Below are positions 8,301 through 17,377 of a DNA stretch of 33,387 bases, in pieces; position 1 is the first letter of the stretch, and every line of letters starts with the position of its first letter. The notes under the pieces are model-generated. The model did no database searches and was not told the origin of the DNA. It saw only the letters and a program-made list of their open reading frames with translations. This stretch comes from Bacteroidota bacterium (GTDB lineage Bacteria; Bacteroidota; Bacteroidia; CAIKAF01). The DNA lies in contig JAQCBQ010000005.1 in assembly GCA_027621385.1 (NCBI GenBank), forward strand, positions 1 through 33,387, read 5' to 3'. A program made the translations under genes and the position numbers.

Positions 8301-9935
8301 CATGGTAAAGGACGCCACAGGATTGGGATTAACCGTAACCGATTGAATTGCCGTATCAACACATCCACCAGGTCCAGTCACAATCAACTGAGCTGTATAG
8401 GTACCCGGATTGGCATAGGTATGCCAAGGACTTGCTTGAACAGATGTATTTCCATCGCCAAAATCCCAGGAATGATTCATTAGGCCGCCACCCAAAATCG
8501 TAGAGGTATTGACGAATGGCATAACCTGGCCGTGGCATACATTATTAAACGTAAAACTGGCGCTGGGGATTGAGTTCATGGTGACCGGACTGACAATGGT
8601 ATCGGCGCAACCGTTGTTATCTGTAACTACAAGAGTTACATTGTATGTACCCGGAGAATTATAGGTATGGGATGGATTTTGAAGTGTATCAAATGAACCA
8701 TCACCAAAATCCCAGCTCCAAGAAACCAAACTTCCTGGTTGAGAGATTGAAGAGGAATCGGTAAATACACGAACCATTCCACAGGCGGAATCGGCTACAA
8801 AATCGGGAGTTAAAATGGGGGGTACAACCACAGGAAGCGTGACCGTATCTTCGCAGCCCACCTGAGCGGATGAAATCAATGTTACATTGTACGACCCGGG
8901 ATTGGCGTATTGGTGAATCGGATTTTGTTGAGAAGAATTCGGGCTACCATCACCGAAATCCCAGTTCCAAACTGCAGGCTGAACACCAGGAATAGTGGTA
9001 GAATCATTAAACTGCAATGTTCCATTGCACAAATTCTGGGTAAAAAAGTGAGCTGCAGGAAGCACCGGATTGATGTTGGCAGAAAGTTGAGCAGTACAAC
9101 CGGTAGCTGAAGTCAATGTAACTTGATACACGTTTTGACCCCAGGTAGGATTCACAATTGAAATTTGCTGAGTGGTAGCTCCATTTGACCATTGGTAACC
9201 CACAAACCCCGGAGGAGCAACTAAGGTAGCAACTGTATCTCCTACACAATAAGTGATATCAATTTGAAGTGGGCGGCATTCGGCGGCTAAATATGCATAA
9301 CCATAGTGACCAGAATAATCGCAGTCACCCGTTCTAGCTTCAATTGTAACAACCTGACCCACATAATTCAACAGATTTACGCCGGTTGTGGTCCAGTTTC
9401 TCCACCGAACCTGACCTTGGTTTACAAAGCCGGGGACGTTGTTGCCGGCAGCTACCTGATAAAAAGTACAAGGGATAATCCCTCCATTTTGATTTTTAAC
9501 CTGCATTTCAAAGCGAGGCTGAGCTATAGGGGGATGGCCGGGGTCTTGCAATACCACCGCATACCTATAAATAAACAGGGCATTTTGCTGAGAAACCGTA
9601 AACGAGTAGGTTAAACTTTCCGCCTGAGCCCCTACCTGACTGTTCCCTAAGCGAGCGGATTGAGGAGTGCCAGGAGGCGTTCTTGTTAGAGCATTAATAA
9701 TGGGGTCAAGACCCGGAGTCATAATGGTATGACGACCATTTTGAATGGTGTTTGGATTCGTAATCACAATAGGACAGCAGTTGCCAATTCCACCAACCCA
9801 GTTTTGAAATCCATTCATGGAGAAATCTGCATTTGGACAACCAGCACCGGGCTGACTAAAGCCAACCAAAGGAGCGAGCAGCATTAGAAGCAATGCTACC
9901 GGAATCTTGAAAGAATGAGGTAATTTCATCTCCAT
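5310..9935 (-). CDS. Giant secreted PKD-repeat protein with gliding-motility-associated C-terminal domain
   Basis: 1541 aa; signal peptide; many WDFGNGQT/S...NPxHxY...PGTYxVTLxVTxxxGCxDT PKD repeats; C-term VYIPNSFTPNNDGTNDEFMVHGRGIVEAEMWVFNRWGEEV...KGWNGQYLNGPAKQDIYVYKIIVRD. Confidence 0.93.
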   Translation of the reverse strand: MEMKLPHSFKIPVALLLMLLAPLVGFSQPGAGCPNADFSMNGFQNWVGGIGNCCPIVITNPNTIQNGRHTIMTPGLDPIINALTRTPPGTPQSARLGNSQVGAQAESLTYSFTVSQQNALFIYRYAVVLQDPGHPPIAQPRFEMQVKNQNGGIIPCTFYQVAAGNNVPGFVNQGQVRWRNWTTTGVNLLNYVGQVVTIEARTGDCDYSGHYGYAYLAAECRPLQIDITYCVGDTVATLVAPPGFVGYQWSNGATTQQISIVNPTWGQNVYQVTLTSATGCTAQLSANINPVLPAAHFFTQNLCNGTLQFNDSTTIPGVQPAVWNWDFGDGSPNSSQQNPIHQYANPGSYNVTLISSAQVGCEDTVTLPVVVPPILTPDFVADSACGMVRVFTDSSSISQPGSLVSWSWDFGDGSFDTLQNPSHTYNSPGTYNVTLVVTDNNGCADTIVSPVTMNSIPSASFTFNNVCHGQVMPFVNTSTILGGGLMNHSWDFGDGNTSVQASPWHTYANPGTYTAQLIVTGPGGCVDTAIQSVTVNPNPVASFTMPPPCGLTGQITNTSTIAPPGTIASYQWVLGNGQTSTSANPNFNYTNPGNYSITLTATSSDGCTGTATQQITRYAIPVASFTAPQTCHGNSVPFTNTSSIQGNGQMSYNWNLGNGQTSTQLNPSMNYVNPGQYSVTLIATGPGGCSDTATQVVNVPPTPVADFVLPPSCGLSGPIGSSSTIAPPGFITSYAWDFGNGQTANTANANYTYASPGVYNVQLIVSSNQGCSDTIIKPFTVWSIPTAAFTGPQTCHGNPVPFQDNSSIVNSTITNWNWDYGNGQSSTQQNPNYSYPSHGVYNVTLIVTGQGGCTDTITQSVNVPPTPVANFSLPDSCGLLNAFADQSTIANPGTIVSWAWDFGNGQTANQQNPSHQYTVPGPYNISLVVVSNEGCSDTLVQPFVTWSIPQAAFSVPQTCFGSFAPFTDQSTIPNSSIATWNWDFGNGQSSTQQNPQHSYGTHGTYTVTLVVAGVGGCTDTVSQSLLITPKPVANFALPPSCGMIAPFTDQSSISNPGVIQNWSWDFGNGQTSTQPSPTYTYPGNGTYNVTLIVTSDEGCLDTVTIPYTNYHWPQAAISVPNVCHGVPTIFTDQSTVTNGTVAQWFWDYGNGATGNQGVTNHTYQNPGTYPIQLIVISANGCADTAYGNTTVHPLPQPDFSAPSECSRETVTFTNSSIIQGGSITSYIWDFATPTLPNSFVANPTAVFPADGTYMVTLVATSNQGCIDSVTKPVSIYPRPRVDFTPFPFEGCAPLFVNFTNNTTIPGSNTVSSYLWDFGNGQTASMANPTQYYMTPGNYTVSLYANSDKNCDTTVTFTDTIKVYALPDAEFAFTPENPTIVQRNLEFTNLSLGNPTQFYWEMGEGSTYTSQHVSHVYPADTGTYVVYLWIATDKGCSDSVYHTVRINSDFTVYIPNSFTPNNDGTNDEFMVHGRGIVEAEMWVFNRWGEEVAYLKNLEPMKKGWNGQYLNGPAKQDIYVYKIIVRDFYGEYHEFRGNVNLLR
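5900..8900 (-). repeat. Tandem PKD-domain-encoding repeat block (alternating two subtypes)
   Basis: Translated repeats alternate between a CGL...SNQGCSDT type and a QTCHG...TGPGGCTDT type, implying an approximately two-domain repeat unit. Boundaries approximate. Confidence 0.7.
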
Positions 9936-10015
9936 AAAATGGCAATTTCTAGGAATTAGACCTTAAATTTTAAAAAAAGTTGCAGGGTGGTTATAAATTT
10001 CCATGTCAACAACGC

Positions 10016-12631
10016 TTATCGGATAAGGTTGATGTGCCCGTGATACTCATGAACCAAATTAAAAAAGTCTCGAACGACCAACCGATATGCGTAGGTGCCC
10101 TGGGGTGCAGGACTTCCATTGTAACTACCGTCCCAACCTTTATTTAAAGGTGCCAAATGTTCACCCCTATATAAAGAAGCTCCCCAGCGATCAAAAATTT
10201 CTAAGTCAGCTTCTACAATAGCCGTCCCAGCAATGGTAAAAAATTCATTTAAGCCATCTCCATCGGGGCTGAACGTATTTGGAACATACACATTGTATTC
10301 AGGAATCACCTTAACCCAGCGCCAGGTGGTATCAGCACAACCCCATTGATTGAATGTAACCAATCGTACTGGATATGAATTTGTATCTGATGCATAATAA
10401 ATTCTGGGATTCTCATCCGTAGAATTCATTCCATTGCCAAAATCCCACTCGTAATTTTCACCCATATCAGATCGATTTCTAAATTGTACAAGAGGATTGT
10501 TCACTGTTGGTTTTTCTGGAGTCCAATCAAAAGCCGCTGTAGGTTGAGGCCGTACTGTGATGTAATTGTTTAAGGTGAGTGAAGTATCACAACCTTGATC
10601 AGAAACCGCATACAAGGTCACCGAATATGAACCTGCGGCGTTGGGGTATGCGTGGCTTGGAGAGGCCTGAGTAGAAGTTCCGCCATCTCCAAAGTTCCAT
10701 ACCCATTGAACCACTGAACCAACATCAATGGTAGATTGATTATCAAAGAAAGGCACCACAGGGTAACAACCAGACAATGGACTGGCATCCCAAATCAGAT
10801 TTGGTTTTGGCCAAACGGTAGCAGTTTTAACCACCGAATCAACGCATCCCGCGGCACTTGTAGCAGTTAAAACAATAGGCCAATCTCCGGCATTGGGAAT
10901 CAACAAGGTTGGATTTACCACCGTTTGCGATGGGATACCCGAACCAAAGTTCCATTGATAACTTGCAATGCTACCTTGAGAAATGCTACTCGAATTTACA
11001 AATTGGCTATTGAAACCTTCGCAGGGTGAATTAACCGTGAAATCCACCACAGGTAAGGGCAGAATTGTCAACATTTGAGTCAATGTATCTGTACAGCCAT
11101 CGGCAGTGGTAACCACCAAGGTCACCGGATACGAACCTTCCGTCGGATAGATGAGCGATGGGGTTGGATTTCCCGAAATTTGAGCCCCATTCAGTCCGAA
11201 ATCCCATTCCCAATTCACAATTTGAGAGAAGGGAACGGTTGATTGATCTACAAAAGCTACAGGATTCTCTGCACAGGTTGTTGGAGAAAGAAACTGAGCG
11301 GTTGGGAACGCCCAGTTTGTAAAAGGAGCGGTGTAGGTATCGGTACATCCATTGGCCGAAGTCACGGTCAAACTTACCTGCCACTGGCCCGGTTGAGTAT
11401 AGGTATGTGTTGGGTTTTGAACGGCGGAGGTTGAGCCGTTACCAAAATCCCAAGCCCATCCAACAATTTGACCAGGTCCGCTTGGTGTGGTTGAATTATC
11501 TAAAAACTGATTCATCAAACCACAATCCGTTGGCAGAATAAAGTTGGCGATGGGGTCTACATCCAATACAGAAATAGGAAATTGCACACTATCCTGGCAT
11601 CCCATTGGCGCAGTAATCACCAAGGAACCGGTGTAATTGCCATAATTGGCATAGGTATGAGTAGGATTGGCCTGAGTTGAGGTACTTCCGTTTCCAAAAT
11701 TCCAGAAGTAATTTGTGAAGGTGTAACCGCTGGTATCGGCAAAGGTCATTTGACCCGAACATCCAGGGGTAATCGAAACTGAATTGGATAAATCAATCAC
11801 CTGAATGCAGACCGTATCAGAACATCCAAAACCCGTTGAATCACTTATAGTTACAACAATACAAGTGTCGTTTTGAACGGAAAACAGGGTGTCTGAGGTA
11901 GCATTGGCACCGGACAATCCGGTTGACCATGAATAGTTCCCGGTGGACCCCCCGTTGATGTTGATGTCTTCCAGACCCCAGTTATCGCAACAGGTACCTG
12001 AAGAAAAGAATTGAATCCAACGGAATTTAGTACTTGCGGTTTGGGCAGCTGGAGGAATTGGAATGCTAACCGTATTCCAAACCGTGTATGGTGTTGGGCC
12101 GTTTGCCACCCCATTTGTCGTACCGGGATTGGTAGGCAATTGAATGCCCGCCGGAGAAAAGTACGTGATATCAACCCAAGAAGCTCCATTGTTAATGGAA
12201 TACTGCAAAGAAACGCCTTCCCGTGCTAAATCGGGTCCTTCGCAAGGTGTCATCCCCCCTTGCTGACTAAAAATAAAACTAAAATCAATGGTTCCGCCCC
12301 CGGTTACATTTAAGGTGGCAGTTTGAATTTCTGGGGTTGAATTTCCGGAACTTGCCGCCCAATAGTAAGGCGTACCACTTGGACTAGGACCGCAGGGTGA
12401 CGTAAAGGATGTCGTTCCCGTAGTGGACCAACCCGAAGGCAGAGTTCCAGAATTAAAATTGAAATTGTATCCCCCACCGCTCTGCAACATTCCGTTTGCC
12501 GAAATGATCACATTAGAACCTTGACAAACAGGATTAAAATTTGCCGAAGCCGTAATGTTGCACAATTGCTGTGAGAAAGCCGGCATGAAAGCCAAACTTA
12601 AAACCGCTGATAGAATGTATTTTTTAAACAT
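10016..12631 (-). CDS. Secreted protein with N-terminal reelin-like/jelly-roll-like region, PKD repeats and gliding-motility-associated C-terminal domain
   Basis: Likely start ATG at 12631 (MFKKYILSAVLSLAFMPAFSQ signal peptide) rather than 12673; N-region VSLQYSINNGASWVDI...CCDNWGLEDININGG; PKD repeats; C-term VYVPNTFSPDGDGLNEFFTIAGTAIVEADLEIFDRWGASLYRGE. Confidence 0.88.
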   Translation of the reverse strand: MFKKYILSAVLSLAFMPAFSQQLCNITASANFNPVCQGSNVIISANGMLQSGGGYNFNFNSGTLPSGWSTTGTTSFTSPCGPSPSGTPYYWAASSGNSTPEIQTATLNVTGGGTIDFSFIFSQQGGMTPCEGPDLAREGVSLQYSINNGASWVDITYFSPAGIQLPTNPGTTNGVANGPTPYTVWNTVSIPIPPAAQTASTKFRWIQFFSSGTCCDNWGLEDININGGSTGNYSWSTGLSGANATSDTLFSVQNDTCIVVTISDSTGFGCSDTVCIQVIDLSNSVSITPGCSGQMTFADTSGYTFTNYFWNFGNGSTSTQANPTHTYANYGNYTGSLVITAPMGCQDSVQFPISVLDVDPIANFILPTDCGLMNQFLDNSTTPSGPGQIVGWAWDFGNGSTSAVQNPTHTYTQPGQWQVSLTVTSANGCTDTYTAPFTNWAFPTAQFLSPTTCAENPVAFVDQSTVPFSQIVNWEWDFGLNGAQISGNPTPSLIYPTEGSYPVTLVVTTADGCTDTLTQMLTILPLPVVDFTVNSPCEGFNSQFVNSSSISQGSIASYQWNFGSGIPSQTVVNPTLLIPNAGDWPIVLTATSAAGCVDSVVKTATVWPKPNLIWDASPLSGCYPVVPFFDNQSTIDVGSVVQWVWNFGDGGTSTQASPSHAYPNAAGSYSVTLYAVSDQGCDTSLTLNNYITVRPQPTAAFDWTPEKPTVNNPLVQFRNRSDMGENYEWDFGNGMNSTDENPRIYYASDTNSYPVRLVTFNQWGCADTTWRWVKVIPEYNVYVPNTFSPDGDGLNEFFTIAGTAIVEADLEIFDRWGASLYRGEHLAPLNKGWDGSYNGSPAPQGTYAYRLVVRDFFNLVHEYHGHINLIR

Positions 12632-12828
12632 AGGCGAGTTTTCACTTCCTTGCAAATTTATTAAATTAATCAATGCCTAGATTCATTTTAACGACTTTAC
12701 GCTGCATTCCTTAATTACTTATTGAAATTTACACACCAAAAAACTGCTTGAAAAGAAAGAAAAGGAGGCATAAACAGTAGAAAGCAAAGGCAATTCCACC
12801 TCAATGCCGAAGTAAACAAAACGCATAC

Positions 12829-12849
12829 GAATTGAAAACAAATCAATTC
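12829..12849. repeat. Small perfect inverted repeat
   Basis: GAATTGA-AAACAAA-TCAATTC, 7 bp arms, 7 nt loop. Confidence 0.35.
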
Positions 12850-12907
12850 AAATACTCCTGTCATTTTTTCATCGTCTGAAAAAAAATCTTCTAGAGCCCT
12901 TAAAGTT

Positions 12908-13060
12908 TTGAGGCATTGCGGCAGGGATTGAAGGAGCTAGCTCTGCAATTGGAAGCCCGGCGGACCGCGCGGTGCGGAGGCGACCTTGGGAGCCCCCGCA
13001 AACCCGCTGGACCGCAGGGCTGCCATTGCAGACTAGCCCTGAAAGCCCGTTCGCCGCCCA
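12908..13060 (-). repeat. GC-rich structured intergenic element, copy A
   Basis: Plus strand TTGAGGCATTGCGGCAGGGATTGA...GACCGCGCGGTGCGGAGGCGACCTTGGGAGCC...TGAAAGCCCGTTCGCCGCCCAA; shares ends and core with 26536-26689 and with the reverse complement of 17119-17263. Confidence 0.88.
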
Positions 13061-13155
13061 AATTTAAATTTTTATTAAGTTCCAGATTTAATTTTAGAGC
13101 AAACTACTCTGCTGAATCCTGAGGCAATATCAGGAAATTCGCAAGCGAGTCCGAT

Positions 13156-13965
13156 CTACATTTCAGGAAAATCGGTTCGGGAATACACCTCTAAAATCAC
13201 ATCTAAAATGGCTGGCATGCTTGCCAATGCCAAGGTGTTTGCTGCATCGCTCCACGCAGAATCAGGATGCGGATGTGTTTCCATGAAAAATCCATCAACA
13301 CCCAGCGCAGATGCTGCCTTAGCAAGAACTACAGCCATTTTTCGCTCTCCCCCGCTCACTCCATTCAATCCACCGGGCGATTGAACAGAATGCGTAGCAT
13401 CAAACACCACAGGGCCCCAAGGCTTCATTTTTTCAATGCCTCTGAAATCCACTACCAGGTCTCTATACCCAAATGTGCTACCCCGTTCGGTCAACCAACA
13501 AGACCGATCTGTCCGCCCCGTCTTTTCCACCACGAACTTCATATCATCGGGAGACAAAAACTGTCCTTTCTTAATATTCAAATGGCACTTTGTTTGACCG
13601 GCAGCCACCAATAAATCCGTTTGCCGGCACAAAAAAGCGGGAATTTGAATTACGTCTACCACTTCTTCAAGGTGAGGAAGCTGCCAACTTTCATGTACAT
13701 CCGTAAGGACCTTCAGTCCCAGGCGCTGCTTGATCTCCCACAGAATCTCCAATCCCTTTTCCATTCCATGCCCGCGGCGGCTGCCCAGCGAAGTGCGGTT
13801 GGCTTTATCAAAAGAGGCCTTGAATATGTAGGGCATGGAACGCGCTTGACAGGCCGCCTTCATTTGTTCCGCAACTTCTAAACACAAATCCAAGGACTCA
13901 GCCACGCAAGGTCCAGAAATAAGAAATGGGCGGCTTGAACTAAAAAAATCAGATTCAATAGGCAT
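13156..13965 (-). CDS. kdsA: 3-deoxy-8-phosphooctulonate (KDO-8-P) synthase
   Basis: FLISGPCVAES, FKASFDKANRTS, TDVHE, IQIPAFLCRQTDLLVAAG, KKGQFLSP, TERGSTFGY, FDATHSVQ signatures. Confidence 0.97.
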   Translation of the reverse strand: MPIESDFFSSSRPFLISGPCVAESLDLCLEVAEQMKAACQARSMPYIFKASFDKANRTSLGSRRGHGMEKGLEILWEIKQRLGLKVLTDVHESWQLPHLEEVVDVIQIPAFLCRQTDLLVAAGQTKCHLNIKKGQFLSPDDMKFVVEKTGRTDRSCWLTERGSTFGYRDLVVDFRGIEKMKPWGPVVFDATHSVQSPGGLNGVSGGERKMAVVLAKAASALGVDGFFMETHPHPDSAWSDAANTLALASMPAILDVILEVYSRTDFPEM

Positions 13966-14902
13966 CGTGAATTCGAATTACGCCCACTAGGGCTTGATTG
14001 GCATCTACAACGGGCAAGGCGGAGCGTTTTTGAACTCCCGATTCCATTAAATGTATGGCTTCTCCCAGGAAATTAGAAGGTAAACATGTTGTAGGATTCG
14101 GATTCATCAAGGATGTTGCCAAACAGGTTTCTACGGAAGTCCCATTCACCAATGCACGCCGAATGTCGCCTTCAGTAATAATTCCCAGCAATTTCCCCTG
14201 AACCTCAACGCAGGCCAAGCCCAGTGGTTTTTCTGTCATAGCAATCAGCACCTCGCGCATGCTTTGCTCGGGATTGATTCGCGCCACAGATTCCAAGGGA
14301 TGCATCACCTGCTCTACCCGCAGGCTCCAATTTTTCCCCAATTGCCCCGCTGGATGAAACCCAGAAAAATTGGAGTAGCTAAAGCCGGTGGCATCTGCCC
14401 AGGCAAACATTAAGGATTCACCTGCAACCATTGCCACTACAGTGCTGCAGGAAGGCGCTAAATTCAAGGAATCGGCTTCAGCACTTACCGAGCAATCTAG
14501 ATTCACTGTCATGGCATTGGCCAATATGCCTTGGGGATTCCCGAGCAATCCAAGGGAAGAGATTTGGTGCATCTTCAACCAGTTGGAAAGTTTAATTTGC
14601 TCTTCGCTGTTGCCACTTTTTGAAATAAAAATGGCCAAGCAGCCCGGCGAAAAATACCCCAAATCACCATGAAAGGCTTCTGAAGGCAACATAAAAACGG
14701 CCCTTTTACCCAATGAACGAGCCGTTGCTGCTAATTTCCGGGCAATGTAGCCGCTTTTTCCCGTTCCTATAAAAATCCATTCCTCCGATTCGGACAGCAA
14801 AGCCAGTGCTTGGGCCCAATGAACCTCCCATTTGTCCTCAAGACCAATTAAGGCCTGTCGGTAACGGGAAATGTATTCTCCGGGGTTTGAGGACTGCATC
14901 AT
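13955..14902 (-). CDS. kdsD: Arabinose-5-phosphate isomerase (KpsF/GutQ, SIS + CBS domains)
   Basis: FIGTGKSGYIARKLAATARSLGKRAVFMLPSEAFHGDLGYF; paired CBS domains at C-terminus. Overlaps kdsA. Start probably ATG at 14902 (track start 14920 would include a promoter-like box). Confidence 0.93.
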   Translation of the reverse strand: MMQSSNPGEYISRYRQALIGLEDKWEVHWAQALALLSESEEWIFIGTGKSGYIARKLAATARSLGKRAVFMLPSEAFHGDLGYFSPGCLAIFISKSGNSEEQIKLSNWLKMHQISSLGLLGNPQGILANAMTVNLDCSVSAEADSLNLAPSCSTVVAMVAGESLMFAWADATGFSYSNFSGFHPAGQLGKNWSLRVEQVMHPLESVARINPEQSMREVLIAMTEKPLGLACVEVQGKLLGIITEGDIRRALVNGTSVETCLATSLMNPNPTTCLPSNFLGEAIHLMESGVQKRSALPVVDANQALVGVIRIHDAY

Positions 14903-14907
14903 ACTGA

Positions 14908-14915
14908 CAAAGATA
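14908..14915 (-). promoter_or_regulatory. Bacteroidetes -7 box TATCTTTG
   Basis: Reverse strand TATCTTTG-TCAGT-ATG(14902); matches TAnnTTTG consensus. Confidence 0.55.
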
Positions 14916-14988
14916 TACAAGGACTGCCAATTTGTCCCTATCCTTTGCGCTGGTATGCTTTTTGAATTAGCAGGAGAAAAAATTAATT

Positions 14989-16821
14989 ATGTCGTCAACC
15001 AAAGAATCAGTTTCAAGGCAAGGTAGCATTCAGGTGCAAACCGACAACATTTTTCCAATCATCAAGAAATTCCTGTATTCAGACAATGAAATTTTTTTAC
15101 GGGAATTGGTTTCAAATGCCACCGATGCCATCCAAAAAACCAAAGTGCTTGGATCGGTAGGTGAGTTTAAAGGCTCAATGAAAACCCCGAAAGTTGAAAT
15201 TAAATTGGATAAAGAGGCCAAAACGCTTACTGTATCTGATAACGGGATAGGAATGACTGCCGAGGAAATGGAAAAGTACTTGAATCAGGTCGCTTTTTCC
15301 GGAGCCAGGGAGTTTTTAGAAAAGTACAAGGGCGTTGAAGACAAGCAAACCATTATTGGCCACTTCGGTCTAGGATTTTATTCGGCCTTTATGGTAGCCG
15401 CGAAAGTAGAGGTGGTGAGTAAGTCGTTCCAAACCGGAGAACCCGCCCACCGTTGGACCTGCGATGGAAGTCCCTCCTACTCTATTGAACCGGCTACGCG
15501 CAAAACTCGAGGAACCGATGTAATTCTTCACATGTCAGAAGAAGGAGAGGAATTTTTGGACCAAAATCGAGTGAAAGGCATATTGACCAAATATGGCAGT
15601 TTTTTACCCGTTCCTGTTTTCTTTGAAAAAGAGCAAATCAACAACACAGAGCCGGCTTGGACCAAAAAACCTGCCGACCTGAGCCAAGAAGATTACGCCT
15701 CCTTTTATAAGGAGCTCTACCCCGGCTCCTTTGAAGACCCTTTATTCCAAATTCATCTGAATGTCGATTACCCTTTTAATCTGACCGGTATTTTATATTT
15801 TCCGAAAATCAAGGAACACTTTGATGTTCAGCGGAAAAAAATCTCATTGTACTCCAATCAGGTGTTTATCACCGACTCGGTAGAAGGCGTGGTGCCTGAG
15901 TTTCTAACGCTTCTGCATGGGGTACTGGATTCTCCAGATATTCCTTTAAACGTCTCCAGGTCGTACCTTCAGGCCGATGCCAATGTGCGAAAAATTAGCA
16001 GTCACATCACCAAAAAAGTAGCGGACAAATTGGAAGAAATGTTCCAAAACAACCGCAGTGATTTTGAAAGCAAATGGAACGACATTCGGATTTTCGTTCA
16101 ATATGGTGCCATCACAGACCAGAAGTTTGCAGAACGGTGTAAGAAGTTTTCTTTGTTCGAGAATTTGAATGGAAGCTTCCATACCATGGAAGAACTTCAA
16201 GCCAATCTGAAAGAGGCGCACACTGACAAAAACAATCAGTTGGTAATTTTATACTCTGCCGATCCCGAAGCCGACCATGCCTACATTTCTCGTGCAACCG
16301 AGCGGGGATATCAGGTGTTTAAAATGAGTAGTCCGTTGGAATCTCATTATTTGGGCCATTTGGAACAAACTCATGAATCGGTCAAATTTGCCCGAATCGA
16401 TTCTGATTCTCCAGAAAAATTAATCGACAAGGGCATTGAAGTTCCCTGTTCTTTAAGCGAAGAACAGCGCACTGAGCTTCAGGGAATTTTTGAATCGTTG
16501 AAGGAGGAATCTTCCTTAAGCATGGCGGTGGAAAATTTATCCAGCTCAGACATGCCGGTAACGATTACGGAATCGGAATTCATTCGCCGAATGAATGAGA
16601 TGCAGCAAATGAATGCCATGGGGGGGCAAGCCTTCCGGATGCAGTCGGCTGTAGTTAATGCCAACCATCCCATCATGCTATCCATTCTTCAAAAAGAGAC
16701 AGAAGAGGATAAAAAAGCGGTGGCCAAGCAAGTGTTAGATATGGCCTTACTGAGCAAAGGCATGTTAAAAGGTGAAGCATTAACACGGTTCTTGGAACGG
16801 TCGCTCGAACTGCTTAAATGA
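14989..16821 (+). CDS. htpG: Molecular chaperone HtpG (Hsp90)
   Basis: [52 protein letters not shown] signatures. Confidence 0.97.
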   Translation: MSSTKESVSRQGSIQVQTDNIFPIIKKFLYSDNEIFLRELVSNATDAIQKTKVLGSVGEFKGSMKTPKVEIKLDKEAKTLTVSDNGIGMTAEEMEKYLNQVAFSGAREFLEKYKGVEDKQTIIGHFGLGFYSAFMVAAKVEVVSKSFQTGEPAHRWTCDGSPSYSIEPATRKTRGTDVILHMSEEGEEFLDQNRVKGILTKYGSFLPVPVFFEKEQINNTEPAWTKKPADLSQEDYASFYKELYPGSFEDPLFQIHLNVDYPFNLTGILYFPKIKEHFDVQRKKISLYSNQVFITDSVEGVVPEFLTLLHGVLDSPDIPLNVSRSYLQADANVRKISSHITKKVADKLEEMFQNNRSDFESKWNDIRIFVQYGAITDQKFAERCKKFSLFENLNGSFHTMEELQANLKEAHTDKNNQLVILYSADPEADHAYISRATERGYQVFKMSSPLESHYLGHLEQTHESVKFARIDSDSPEKLIDKGIEVPCSLSEEQRTELQGIFESLKEESSLSMAVENLSSSDMPVTITESEFIRRMNEMQQMNAMGGQAFRMQSAVVNANHPIMLSILQKETEEDKKAVAKQVLDMALLSKGMLKGEALTRFLERSLELLK

Positions 16822-17063
16822 GTCGGATAGCCCCTTCTAACTGGAAGCGAATATTGAGCTTTCCTTTGGTGGCCATGGTTCGGCTGTACCAGTGGATTAT
16901 TTCGCCTTGGCTGCCCGCCGCCTGTCGTTACACGCCGACCTGCAGCCACTACATGGTTGAGGCCTTGCAAAAGCACGGCCCCATTCGGGGCTTATGGCTT
17001 GGGTTAAAGCGGATTGGCCGCTGCCACCCTTGGGGCGGATTTGGGCATGACCCAGTGCCGTAA
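16818..17063 (+). CDS. yidD: Membrane protein insertion efficiency factor YidD
   Basis: [64 protein letters not shown] overlap with htpG. Confidence 0.95.
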   Translation: MSRIAPSNWKRILSFPLVAMVRLYQWIISPWLPAACRYTPTCSHYMVEALQKHGPIRGLWLGLKRIGRCHPWGGFGHDPVP

Positions 17064-17118
17064 ATCCTTGAATTTCAGCGATAAAGGGATTCTTTGATGA
17101 ATTTTCTTAATTTCTAGT

Positions 17119-17263
17119 GGGGCGGCTGCCGGGCTTTCACCGGTTGTCCGCAGTTGGCAGAAGGCTGGCCCAGCGGGTTTGCGGTGGCTCCTAAAGTCGC
17201 CTCCGCACCTCGCGGGCCAGGCTCTGCCACCTTTGCGGGCAACCGTGTTCAATCCCTGCCGCA
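17119..17263 (+). repeat. GC-rich structured intergenic element, copy B
   Basis: Plus strand GGGGCGGCTGCCGGGCTTTCACCGG...TTTGCGGTGGCTCCTAAAGTCGCCTCCGCACC...TTCAATCCCTGCCGC; reverse complement aligns to copies A and C. Confidence 0.85.
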
Positions 17264-17377
17264 AAAGAAACCGGCGTAGATTTTCTACCACCTGCACAGG
17301 CTAAACCCTTGAATTCAATGCATGCCAGGTCTTGTTTCAGAATTTGAAACCTAAGTGAAAAAACTTCAGTCGAAGCC

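Noticed and set aside
5900-8900. Possible CRISPR-like periodic repeat
   Set aside because: Periodicity is in-frame PKD domain coding with diverged units, not short identical repeats with unique spacers.
12829-12849. Perfect 7-bp inverted repeat as a regulator site or terminator
   Set aside because: AT-rich, short, no T-run and a single occurrence; could be chance.
12916-13122. 68-aa ORF over copy A
   Set aside because: Lies across the structured repeat; the corresponding frame is not preserved as protein in copies B and C.
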